Shown here: piece by piece, positions 55,901 through 64,000 of the stretch
Position numbering within the stretch: the first letter of the stretch is position 1
Layout: the number at the start of each line of letters is the position of its first letter
Assembly: GCA_037783545.1 (NCBI GenBank)
Contig: JBBELK010000015.1
Coordinates: forward strand, 930,001 to 994,000
Direction of reading: 5' to 3'
Length of the DNA stretch: 64,000 nucleotides
DNA from: Henricia sp. BOLD:AAB3569
Taxonomy: Eukaryota; Echinodermata; Asteroidea; Spinulosida; Echinasteridae
Position numbers and translations under genes: made by a program
Notes under the pieces: generated by a model
Told to the model about the DNA's origin: nothing
The model's database searches: none
What the model saw: the letters and a program-made list of their open reading frames with translations, nothing else

Positions 55901-56645
55901 CCATGAATATCAACGAGTTCAATTCTCGATTTCAATTTAGAAAAGTCACCAATTGATTTCATTTGCTGTGCAGTATAATTCAGATTGGTACCATTCTAAT
56001 TCATCCTAATTGTGGTAACTTTGGCCGGGGTCAGACGAATTACGACATCCCAATTTCGACATCCCAATTGATTGTAGTCGGACTCGAGTCACATTGGAAA
56101 ATTACTTGGACTCGGACTCAACGGTCACATATTACAAAAAAAAGAAAAAAGATTTATATTTGCGCGCTTCATGCAGGATTCTTGGGAAAAAACAGTACGC
56201 CGCGTGAATATGTACACTGCCCCACCAGGCCGGCAAGACAAGCATGTCGTCATTTCACATTGCGTGAAACTATAGCAGATTCAGTTTCATTAATTTGGAG
56301 AACAAGACTAATGACTCGAGACTAGTACTCGGACTCGATATTGGTGACTCGACTACAACACTTTTTTTTTTTTTTACTTTTGCATCAAACCAGGAGGGTA
56401 AAGACAAGCTATTCCTTCTACGGATGCTCCAAAATGCCATCCGTAACCACAACTCCATCCGCCAAGCAGAAGGAGCTTCTGGGGCAACAAACATGGACCC
56501 TGCTGAAGCCTTGGCAGCTATCCCACCCCCTATGGGCGACGCGAGGAAGCAACATCTTAAGATACGCACAGGGAACCACAATGCGCTGTCGCCAAGGGTC
56601 AATGATGCAGTCGAGAGTGCGGATTTTCTCATTCATGGATCGTAA
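40965..56645 (+). CDS. Transmembrane channel-like protein, TMC5/TMC7-like (complete, 995 aa)
   Basis: Eighteen exons: 40965-41389, 41781-41971, 42908-43090, 43576-43822, 45190-45271, 46449-46709, 47650-47798, 48934-49081, 50040-50192, 51110-51252, 51587-51695, 52372-52469, 52779-52874, 53503-53578, 54179-54309, 55241-55405, 55685-55763 and 56394-56645. The total is 2,988 bp, ending in TAA. The TMC signature CWETFLGTEVYKLVIVDF is at residues 698-715, and IEGHFGSGVKSYFVLLKWLL begins the first membrane region (about 400). FCGWDYSIT and ADCGPFRGL are further family landmarks. Residues 1-210 are unusual: three GKSP-type repeats, an RGARG/SARGARG stretch, then an arginine-serine-proline-rich block in exon 2; predicted to be disordered. 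Residues 300-376 are basic and cytosolic. The start ATG at 40965 is the first in its open frame (ATGGCGG context). Exon lengths match those of the minus-strand TMC gene from residue 464 on. Assignment within the TMC5/6/7/8 clade is uncertain. Confidence 0.93.
42383..42856. repeat. CGGTATTCAATTCAATACTTAAG inverted-repeat element
   Basis: The left end CGGTATTCAATTCAATACTT and right end CTTAAAATTGAATACCG are inverted. TTGGCTAAG / CTTAGCC motifs recur inside. It occupies the TMC intron before exon 42908-43090. Confidence 0.65.
43205..43437 (+). mobile_element. tRNA-derived SINE with intact tRNA-like head
   Basis: The head (43205-43288) has a perfect 7-bp acceptor stem, GGTACCA with TGGTACC, A-box TGGCCGAGTGG and B-box GGTTCGATACC. 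The length with a long variable region recalls tRNA-Leu or tRNA-Ser. The body GCAAGGCACTTAAACAATTG and GATGTAAAGCCGTTGGTCC is shared with 21255-21575, 35852-36024 and 27290-27370. It lies in the TMC intron after exon 42908-43090. Confidence 0.72.
43825..43942. repeat. TATAGACCGTATC MITE, copy 2, abutting a TMC splice donor
   Basis: Same family as 1970-2119 but shorter; it lacks part of the core. Its left end begins two bases after the end of TMC exon 43576-43822, so the 5' splice site GTAATAGACC is partly made of MITE sequence. Confidence 0.75.
44717..45143. repeat. CCCGAGCTCGG-rich element, copy 2 (inverted)
   Basis: Ends GGATCAAGTGTAAACAGGGT, the complement of the start of copy 1. It lies in the TMC intron between exons 43576-43822 and 45190-45271. 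The inner block CCGCTGTGGAGTGGATGCGG is shared. Confidence 0.75.
45483..45775. repeat. GAAAAATCACACT-type inverted-repeat element
   Basis: The left end AAGGGGAGTTCACACTATCA, with GGAAAAATCACACT, is mirrored at the right by AGTGTGATTTTTCCGCCTT. The GC-rich core holds GTCAAAGTTCAAATTTGTTGAACTTTGAC-like symmetry. Confidence 0.65.
46054..46185. repeat. TTAA-flanked AGGCACAGGCTCG MITE, copy 5
   Basis: Complete copy in the intron before TMC exon 46449-46709, with TTAA on both sides. One substitution separates it from copy 2. A second MITE (46191-46432) starts a few bases to the right. Confidence 0.85.
46191..46432. repeat. AGGGACCATTAGAAATGATACGCG MITE
   Basis: A 242-bp element; ends AGGGACCATTAGAAAT and ATTTCTAATGGTCCCT are inverted, with ATCGGGTGGTTGTATCAC mirrored inside. 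It ends 16 bp before the 3' splice site of TMC exon 46449-46709. A partial relative is at 18827-18970. Confidence 0.78.
49626..49852. repeat. GACTCGAG-rich minisatellite
   Basis: Alternating modules GACTCGAGGCTAGTGACTCG and AGACTCGGACTCGAG repeat about eight times. The sequence is rich in the self-complementary CTCGAG. Diverged single-module relatives with the same left flank (CAGATTTAGTTTCATTAATT) occur at 56280-56350, so this array likely grew from a dispersed repeat. Confidence 0.85.
52939..53211. repeat. TGTGACC...GGTCACA MITE, copy 2
   Basis: Same family as 10971-11254, with GGGCACCGCCAGGAATTTCC kept, in the TMC intron between exons 52779-52874 and 53503-53578. Confidence 0.8.
54850..55003. 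repeat. GGGTCCTTTTTCATAAA-type inverted-repeat element
   Basis: AAAACATTCTTAAAGTGGATT-type left arm and AAGAATGTTTATTTAGG with ATAGGACCC at the right form an imperfect inverted repeat, in the TMC intron before exon 55241-55405. Confidence 0.45.
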
Positions 56646-57258
56646 GCTAGATAGATGAAGGTATCAAAGTTTGCAGCTGATGCTAGTGGGTTAAACAAGG
56701 CTATGCACACCAGGGGCCAATTTCATGGAGCCGTTAGTTAGGCACAGAAATTTACTTAGCACAGAATGTGTTTTTAGAAAAAGGAGCAGAATACCAGTCA
56801 ATTGTAATACACATCACATATGATTTTGGCTAGTAACCCATTTTTGCAAAGGCCTTACGGCACAAACCAAAAGAAGCTTTAATCATGTACATATAAATAT
56901 TGGCTACTTAAATGTATCATGACAATAGGAAGAAATGCATGCCTTATAAACAAAAGAATTATATATTTTGTAAAATGGCGTGTTGTATAGTTTGGATGAT
57001 TTTTTGTTTACATTGCATAATAACAAGCTTGGGTAATACAGCGCTATATTCCCTTTTCTACAATTGGGTATATTTCTGAACTATTACATTAATGTTCTTA
57101 AAACATACAAAATAATGGGGCAAGCCGAGCAGGGGTGTATCTTATTTGATCTCTGGGAGGGGTGGTTATCTCTCTGTAGGGCTTGCTAAGCTCACGTGAT
57201 AGCCAATCCCAATCAGTGAGGAACAGGTCGGCACTACCGTGATTCGAGACCACCAGTT

Positions 57259-57389
57259 GGCTTTATAGCTCTATTGGTAGGGCGTCTGCACGTTAACCCT
57301 AACCCTGCTCAATCCAACAAAATCAATATGATTTTACATACACCCTAGGCCATTAGGATTAAGCAGGCGGTTCGAATCCCGGTGGAGCC
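57259..57389 (+). pseudogene. tRNA-like sequence interrupted at the anticodon loop
   Basis: The 5' part GGCTTTATAGCTCTATTGGT supplies an acceptor half and D arm; CTGC and GCAG form an anticodon stem; the 3' part ends GGTTCGAATCCCGG and TGGAGCC, which pairs with GGCTTTA including G-U pairs. About 60 bp lie within the anticodon loop, and the T stem does not pair well. The insert (CTGCTCAATCCAACAAAATC) has a relative at 62490-62535. I read it as a tRNA-derived SINE head or pseudogene rather than a working intron-bearing tRNA. Confidence 0.45.
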
Positions 57390-57594
57390 AAGTTGCTTTT
57401 CACTGCATCCAGATTTGTTCACATTTGTATCAAAATAATTATTGAATGAAGCGCTGTGAGTTTACATCCCTTCATTGAATCATTGTCGGATTTTCATCAA
57501 ACGAAGCAATTTCTCTGATGCGAACAGGTTCAAAGTTAGAATTGTAAAAAAAGGAGCATTTACTTCTATGATTATCCAAGCTTCTGAAAAATGC

Positions 57595-57600
57595 AATAAA
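57595..57600 (+). promoter_or_regulatory. Candidate polyadenylation signal for the plus TMC gene
   Basis: The first canonical AATAAA after the TMC stop codon, 950 bp downstream. A shorter 3' end using a variant signal cannot be excluded. Confidence 0.3.
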
Positions 57601-58219
57601 GCATTTGATTTTTAAATGAAATATCAGTTAAATTAGTTCATACATCAGTATTTTAAATTAAGTTCTTATTTGTAATGTTTTTGTAACGATGATTTCCAAA
57701 AATGTACACAGTATTTGATTGTTTAGAAGTTTAAAAAAATGCAATTTATTATCTCTTTTTACATTATAATCAGGAAATTAATAAGATTGATTGTTTGATT
57801 GATTGCGACAAAAAAGGGGCACTGGCTTCAATTTGAGTTTAAAATGTATATATTTTTATTGCATGCGTTTGGGCAAAAACATATCGTTCTTCCACGCTTA
57901 AATGGTGCAGAATAAGACCTAGAAATTATAAAGTGTTTTATGCAAATATCTATTTTTCAAAATTGACAATTTGTTGCATAGATTTTAAACAGGTTGTTGT
58001 GGTTGAGGATAAAATCATGCTTTAGCTGATAGTGGCCTTAGACATTTCTCTTGCTGAAAATAAGTCAATAAGATAGCAAATTTACTCAATTGTGGAATCA
58101 AGTACATTTTTGGTTGTTCTCTATATATAAAGATAAAGCCATATAGATAATTATTGATTTTCTCTAGAGTAAAAACTGCTTTAAACTGGGTCTAAAGATT
58201 ATTTCATTTTGACTTTTAA

Positions 58220-58751
58220 AGGAAGGGACAACACTCGTTTGAAGTTATTGGCGAATTTAATCCAAATATTACCGATGTATTGCCCGGTGCATAAACCTTC
58301 ATGAGAAACAGATAATCTTGTTCTCAACGTCGGCAACCCAATTAATTTTGATGATAAACTCTGCAACTATGTGCCGTGCCATATTTAAAATTCTGAAAGG
58401 GATGATGACGGCAAGATTGATGCCTTGTTTCCCATACGCCGTGAAGTATGTAAAAATCTGTTGTGTCCCGACCAGATATCCATTAAAATCTAGATAAGAA
58501 ACGGAGGCCGTACGCGCATAACCGCGCCTTCTCATGATCATTACCATATTTATAGCCACCTCATTTGCATGATTTTGGGCACTTCTACAAATTTACATAA
58601 ATGTTTAATATTACGCACGGTGATGTGCCATTCAATAACACACTGGTTTCTCTTGTTGTTAAATAGAAATCTGTGGTCCTGACTCTCACCCTCAAGTCTA
58701 AGCACCAAACTGCAATAGTTAGGCAACCCTCTGCAAGTGTTGTCCCTTCCT
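58220..58751. repeat. AGGAAGGGACAACACT TTAA element, copy B
   Basis: A 532-bp element flanked by TTAA. It shares with copy A the blocks ATTACCGATGTATTGCCCGG and GGCAAGATTGATGCCTTGTT-type sequence in reverse order and orientation. No transposase frame is visible. Confidence 0.75.
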
Positions 58752-60611
58752 TTAAGAATACATAATAATTAGACCTGACTGGATGTAAAAAATTCTCCGA
58801 CCACTTTTGGAATACTTTTACATAATTTACATAAATTAATTCATCATCAAAGTGTGAAAGTGCTTAAAAGTTAAAGACTTGAGCCAAATTTAACCTATAC
58901 ATGCATAACTCAATCTTCCTGGAAAAGAATATTGGTCAAAGTAATAGTCAAAGTTGTGTCTATTCTGTGGTACGAGTACCATTGAAATAAGACTTACAAC
59001 GAATGCAATTTTAAGCTCCGAGACAAATACTTTTCAATAACATAAAAGATTGATTTTTAAAAGATGTATAGGCTATTAGCTAATATATTCTATGCAGAGT
59101 TGATATCAAGGTAATGTATTTAATATCGTGGTAATTTTCTTGCTGTTCTTTATATTTGTTTCCGATACCATACTTGCATATATTTTGGAGATGCTAATAA
59201 AACAACTATCGATAAAAACCTGTAATTTGATAAAAGATATCTGGGCGAGTTGTATTGCTTTTTAAAAGGGGTTCCTGAAGAAATTATTGGAAATTTGAAA
59301 ATATTTGAAGTTTTAAATTACCCTAATCTGCAATAGATCCAACAAATGACTAATACTGACACAAATATTTATTATGAAAGTTATATAAATTGATGATGTC
59401 ATTGGATTAAACAAAACGTGACCACAATCGCCGAATGCGACTTAAAGGGCCCCTGAAATGCTCAATAACTTTATGCACAGTTTTTGCTGCATATGAAGGA
59501 TTACTTGTGTAGAAGGACAATACTTCTGCTCATTTTGATGCCCCATCAAAATGAACTTTGAAAATTTCTTCACATAAACTCACAGACAGAGGGCGCTGTT
59601 TGGGGGCATGTCACTTAATAGGAACACACAGCAGAAAAGCAAAGAAAAAACATAAGACTTCAAACTGGAATTGTGGGAAAATGCAGTTTTCAGCCTTAGT
59701 TTTTTTCATGATTTGCAACAGGCAACATGTAAAACAAACCTAAACCATCATGGGTTACAAAGGTTTCAGCAAGTTGGAGAAAATTGTGGAAACTTTTGTG
59801 CACAGTTGAATGAGATTTTCTTGTGTTTTCCTAAAGTGACATTAACCCCCAAACAACTTTCAAGTAGGGTTTTTATGATTGTAAATTAATGGACTAGTTC
59901 TATAGGACAGATCTCATTGATAAAAACACCGTTTCAGGTGCCGGCTTTAAAAAAGCTTGTTTAGATTTTTTCCAGAAAATGAATTTCGTTCCAACCTAAC
60001 CAATCATGTAAAATACCTCCCCAGAATACTATCTATGGGAAGAAAACTGGAAATTTGTAATCTCCAGTTTGGATGTAGAGGCAAAAAGGGTTGGTGTAAT
60101 TACTGCACTGCTTCATGTAACCATAAATTATTTTTTAAAAACGGTGTTTTTTTTTACGATATCCTTGAAAATACATGGATTGAGAACGCGAATTGTTTTG
60201 AATGGTAATGAGAAATATGACAAATGATACAAAAATCTCATTACCCATCTGGTCAAGCACCTTTAAGGCGTGAAGGAATATGTGGCAAATTTTTGAAGGA
60301 TTTATTTTTATTTTTTAAATCTGCAGTAGTTGTGTGAAGTTGTTTAGAACTTCAAACAAAAATTCGGGTTAATTATATTTTCCCTATTTTGGACACGGCC
60401 AGCAGAAGCACTTGTGCTGCTTGTGCTGAAGAAAGGGCGCCTCCAACGGTTCACTGAAGCATGTGAACACAATCAACACATTGTCCAATCAAATTGCCTG
60501 CTGACAGTGCGTTCCGGTTCCCACGATACACGGGTACGCATATTTTTGTCGTCTGCAGCTAGCTAGCCACACTCCACATATGCAAACTGGAATTTTACGT
60601 TGAATGTAGAC

Positions 60612-60656
60612 ATGATAAATTCAAAATTCAGATTCAAGTTGCATGCCGAGACATGG
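60612..60656 (+). CDS. Possible orphan first coding exon
   Basis: ATG at 60612 opens MINSKFRFKLHAETW, ending at a good splice donor (TGG then GTAAGC). A CCAAT box lies at 60485-60489. No following exon was found before base 64000, so if real, the gene continues to the right. I do not recognise the protein; a chance open frame is quite possible. Confidence 0.2.
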
Positions 60657-61202
60657 GTAAGCATAAGTAACTTTTTAGGACTCGGTAATTCTACTTTTAA
60701 CACCATAGGACGTTGATGCGAGTGTGACTCGATCGAGTGCTGCAGCTAGCAGTAGCACTACTAGCAGCAGACCACATGATCATACAACAAGTAGGATCTA
60801 GGCCCCTAGGCCTAGTCTGCAATCTGCCATTTGCTGTCACTCTATTGCATTTACAGCACTAGGCATCCTACTTGTCTTCCAGATATCTGAAAGTATAGAG
60901 ACCCGTTTTTTTACTGAAATGATATGGCTACTTTCAGAAAGACCGACTTTTTCTCCCATCGAAAAATGCGGCGGAAAACAGAATCTTTAACCAACTCTTT
61001 TTAGGCCTACCATGTTTACAGGAAACTTTAATTTTGGGGTAAAATAAAAATCTCTACACGTACGCGTTCTACATACGTGTAGGCCTACTCTCAAAACTTG
61101 CGTACAGAAAAACAACTAAAAATGTTCCCCGTGTGGCTTCTGTGCAAAATTAATGGAGAAACGTGTTCCCATGCAAGTAGCGTTGAACCGTGGGTGTCGT
61201 TG

Positions 61203-61388
61203 AAACCCGGAGGTCGGAGGTAACCCGGAGGTAGAATTTGTTGTGACCGTGTAGTACATGCTACAACCTACCTCCGGCTTGTTATTTTAATACTGCGTAG
61301 CTCCGGGCCACCGTCAACGCACCAACTACACGTTAGCAAAAAAAAATCTACCTCCGGGTACCTCCGACCACCTCCGACCTCCGGGTTT
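61203..61388. repeat. CCGGAGGTCGGAGGTA inverted-repeat element
   Basis: AAACCCGGAGGTCGGAGGTA and TACCTCCGACCACCTCCGAC with CCTCCGGGTTTTA are inverted, with the TACCTCCGG motif repeated inside. Confidence 0.7.
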
Positions 61389-61434
61389 TATAAATTTCCT
61401 TGAACCGTTGTGAAAGAAGTGAATCAGCGGCGTA

Positions 61435-61530
61435 GCTACGGGGGGCCAATGGGGGGGAGGGGGGGAGGGGGGGAGGGGGGAGGGGGGGAGGGGGGGAGGG
61501 GGGGAGGGGGGGAGGGGGGCGCTCCCCCCC
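61435..61530. repeat. Poly-purine G-run tract
   Basis: About ten runs of six or seven G separated by single A, flanked by GCGGCGTAGCTACGGGGGG and CCCCCCCCCAAG. It could form G-quadruplexes. The minus-strand proline-rich open frame across it is an artefact. Confidence 0.85.
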
Positions 61531-61860
61531 CCCAAGAAAAGTCGTCGCCCTCTAGTCGCTCCCCCACTGGAAAATTGGCAAACGGAGAAAAATATGGTGG
61601 CATACCATAGAACTTTCATTGTTTAAAGTGCTGTTTCTCTGGTGTAAAGTACAATGGTGTAAAGTACAATGGTGTAAAGTTAATATGTATACAAAATTTA
61701 GAGACGCCGGCGCTCGCGAAATGTTTTGGTATTACACGACCGCCCTCCCACAGACACGTCTAGCACCCCCAGTCGCCCCCCTATGGAGAGAACCCTAGCT
61801 ATTCCATTGAAGTGAACGCGTCCGGCCGCGCGGAAATTGACGTCACACTCTGCCAGCGAA

Positions 61861-62093
61861 TAAGGGGCGAATTTCATGGCAGTGGTTAGCAGAAAACACT
61901 GCTTAGCAGATTTTCATGCTTAGCCAAAATTGGCAAAGTCAAAGTAGCATAGATGGCATGATATTTTTATTTATTTAACTGAGTTATTTTTTTTATCATT
62001 AATATTATTATTTGTTTGCCTAGTGCAATTTTTATGCATTCTGCAGTATTTGTTTTTTTACTAAACAATGCCATGAAATTGGGCCCAGGGACT
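61861..62093. repeat. GGGCCAATTTCATAAAGC-type inverted-repeat element
   Basis: Left end AAGGGGCGAATTTCATGGCA and right end GCCATGAAATTGGGCCC are inverted. It belongs to the family inserted at 10679-10922. Other partial copies: 26505-26560, 49198-49330 and 56713-56850. Confidence 0.55.
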
Positions 62094-62256
62094 AGCTAGC
62101 CTATATCCATATCATTACAGAGGAGCCATGAAAGTGGCTTTAATTAACGTTTCTTGCAAACTAATTACTCATAGCTCCATTACATTGGAGGCTTCAAGGC
62201 TACTCTTTAACGACTCCAACAGACTAGTCACCCATGAACATCTGCTGCGATTACTG

Positions 62257-62404
62257 TATAGACCGTATCGAATACCTGCCATCGTAGGGCAGTTTCTTTG
62301 TTCCGTGAGGACATGCACGGTTGCACATTTTGTGCTTGCATTGTTGACCAATTTAAACAACAAAAGTTGCCCTACAAGATGGCAGCTATTCGATACGGTC
62401 TATA
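62257..62404. repeat. TATAGACCGTATC MITE, copy 3
   Basis: Full-length copy, 148 bp, with both inverted ends and the GGACATGCACGGTTGCACA core, in the non-genic right part of the window. Confidence 0.8.
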
Positions 62405-62764
62405 CCTTTTGAGTGACAGTAGTCCACAAGTCTGTTAGTTTGCAGTTCTTCATCTTAGTTCTGACAGTGTGCCTATTATAACTCAAGCATAACCCTGACA
62501 CTCCTCAATCCTCCAAATACAATATGATTTTAATTCAGAATTAGACTGCTGGTGTAGTGGTGTTACATGTTGGATCCACAATACCAGAGGAATCCTTGCA
62601 TTTTCAAGGATCTTTCATTTTGTCCATTCTAATTTTCAAATTTTCTATCGAATCTGCTGTGCAGTCACCAATGGTTTCAAAGTGTACTTAGTCATTTTAT
62701 GGAAAAAAATAGTGTTGTCAACTTCTAAATCCCTACCCAGACTGGATCATTACATAAAATTAAG

Positions 62765-63796
62765 TGTAGGGGATCGGAAATTGCGACCTCCTTGAAATTC
62801 ATGTAATTGTAATGCACCATTAGCATATTATTCATATTGGTCTTTATGCAAATTCATTTGCATATTTTTCCCGCGCAAGGAAAATGTGTCACTACCTTAA
62901 TATGGTATCCATGAGCAAATAATTAAGTTAGTGCCTGGATTTAAGACAATAATTGTGTAAGCTAGACTCCCTGTATTGACAGTTTATGCTTATCTTCTTC
63001 ATTATGATGATATACATGTACTTGATATATTATTTGATAATTTGTGCCTTGTCTGGACGTACAATTTACGAGCGTATTTCACTGTGGCGCATTAATATAG
63101 TTGTTGTTAGGTCGCGCGCGCGTGGGTAAAAGTTAACTTTCTCGAGCTCCGAGCTTCGTTTTTGAGTCGTTCGTCTGTGAAACGGACGAACAATATTTCG
63201 TAACGTCCGAGTTCTAGCCAGCATTTGCGGCCATGTAATGGGTTAGACACCCGAGTCTTTCCCAGAAAACCCCCAGTGAGTATTTTGTTACCATATATTC
63301 ATACTCACTTTGGATGTAAAGCTGTATTTATGACCGTAAATCCACGATATTTTGTGAGTGTTGTGCGTGTCTTGTCGCTGTGTACATGAAACATACCATC
63401 TTTCATGCGCGTGTGTGTGTATAACCATGTTGCTTTTCTTGTTTTGTACTTCCAGGCAATGGGGGTTTTTCCCACCGGGTTTTTCGGGCGGGTTTATCGG
63501 CAACTGTACACTGACAGTGAGGTTTCTGTCGCTGTGGTTTTCCTTCATGTATAAAGTGTAAATAACGATGTTCTCAAGCCTGCAATAAAACTAGTTTGGA
63601 ACTTTTAATCTTGTGCCTCTTTTTGCTGTTCCTCCGTCTCCGGACTTTGTGTGTCTCGTTCGCGTCCCTGGTTTTAGTCTGCTAGTTGTTTGCTCGACGC
63701 TCCGCGGTCCGCGTTTGTCCCCAGCCGGACTTCGATGCTCGTCCTCTTGTCGTGAGAGGGCCGGACTCACCTTCCCCGTCCCCCCATATCATTACA
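62765..63796 (+). mobile_element. Candidate solo LTR, 1,032 bp
   Basis: The block starts TGTAGGGGATCGG and ends CCCCATATCATTACA, i.e. with the TG..CA ends of LTRs, and is flanked on both sides by TAAG (62761-62764 and 63797-63800). An AATAAA signal lies at about 63585, some 210 bp from the end, as expected for an LTR. No internal gag-pol region is present. The second LTR is not seen in the window. Orientation is taken from the AATAAA. Confidence 0.5.
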
Positions 63797-64000
63797 TAAG
63801 TATCTAAATTTACCCCATAATACACACGTAGTGGTCAGTATGTACTTGAAAACACCCACGTCTGTTAATGAGGTATACCCATTTCCATGGTTACCAGCAC
63901 CTATACTGTGGCAACAGTTTGCATTCCATAATTCACAGACAGACAATTATAGCACATCGTTGAGTACGCAGTACAAATCGATAGCTACAATGTATGACTC

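Larger units (their letters stand above)
56646..64000. other. Right flank with no confident gene
   Basis: Downstream of the plus TMC gene I could not link any open frames into a conserved protein. The stretch 58760-60400 is AT-rich and shows nothing I can name; open frames at 59558-59889 and 59957-60208 have no recognisable domain. The rest is covered by the repeats listed separately. Confidence 0.55.

Noticed and set aside
57292..57305. Telomere-like CCCTAACCCT
   Set aside because: Fewer than two units; it belongs to a dispersed repeat also seen near 62480.
59957..60208. Cysteine-containing 83-codon frame
   Set aside because: No recognisable motif, no splice context and AT-rich flanks; not enough to call a gene.
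61326..61619. Proline-rich open frame
   Set aside because: It is the translation of the G-run tract and flanking repeat.

Overview
This is a stretch of animal nuclear DNA, not bacterial or organellar. Long introns with GT..AG borders split conserved coding exons. AT-rich non-coding DNA is packed with short inverted-repeat transposons (MITEs), tRNA-derived SINEs and minisatellites. Three protein-coding genes could be rebuilt exon by exon, with reading phase kept across every junction. Their sequence and the repeat content suggest an invertebrate deuterostome, with an echinoderm the best guess; that assignment is an inference from general similarity, not a proof.

Layout. (1) 677-9415, minus strand: the first 14 coding exons of UTP6, a small-subunit processome protein of the nucleolus; the C-terminal third runs off the left edge. 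(2) 9416-15792: intergenic, with nested MITEs and a long dispersed repeat. (3) 15793-36845, minus strand: a complete 16-exon gene for a transmembrane channel-like (TMC) protein of 741 residues, closest to TMC7. (4) 36846-40964: a 4.1-kb divergent intergenic region. (5) 40965-56645, plus strand: a complete 18-exon second TMC gene of 995 residues with a long Ser/Pro/Arg/Gly-rich N-terminal tail. (6) 56646-64000: no confident gene. It holds a broken tRNA-like element, several MITEs, a G-run low-complexity tract, a candidate solo LTR of 1,032 bp with a 4-bp target duplication, and one possible orphan first exon at 60612-60656.

How the genes relate. The two TMC genes are head-to-head paralogues. 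From the exon that begins Gly-Trp to the C terminus they share intron positions and phases. One 207-bp exon of the minus gene equals two plus-strand exons of 76 and 131 bp, so one intron was gained or lost since duplication. TMC proteins are multipass membrane proteins related to the TMEM16/OSCA fold; some serve mechanotransduction or ion homeostasis, but the role of this pair cannot be read from sequence. UTP6 is an unrelated housekeeping neighbour.

The most notable non-genic signals are: a 443-bp near-perfect palindrome with a 9-nt loop in a UTP6 intron; five copies of a TTAA-flanked GC-rich MITE, two of which differ by one base in 140; several transposon-in-transposon nests; and a MITE whose end lies inside a TMC splice donor. 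I found no clearly new multi-gene system. The window is best read as a TMC gene pair in a region heavily reworked by small non-autonomous transposons.
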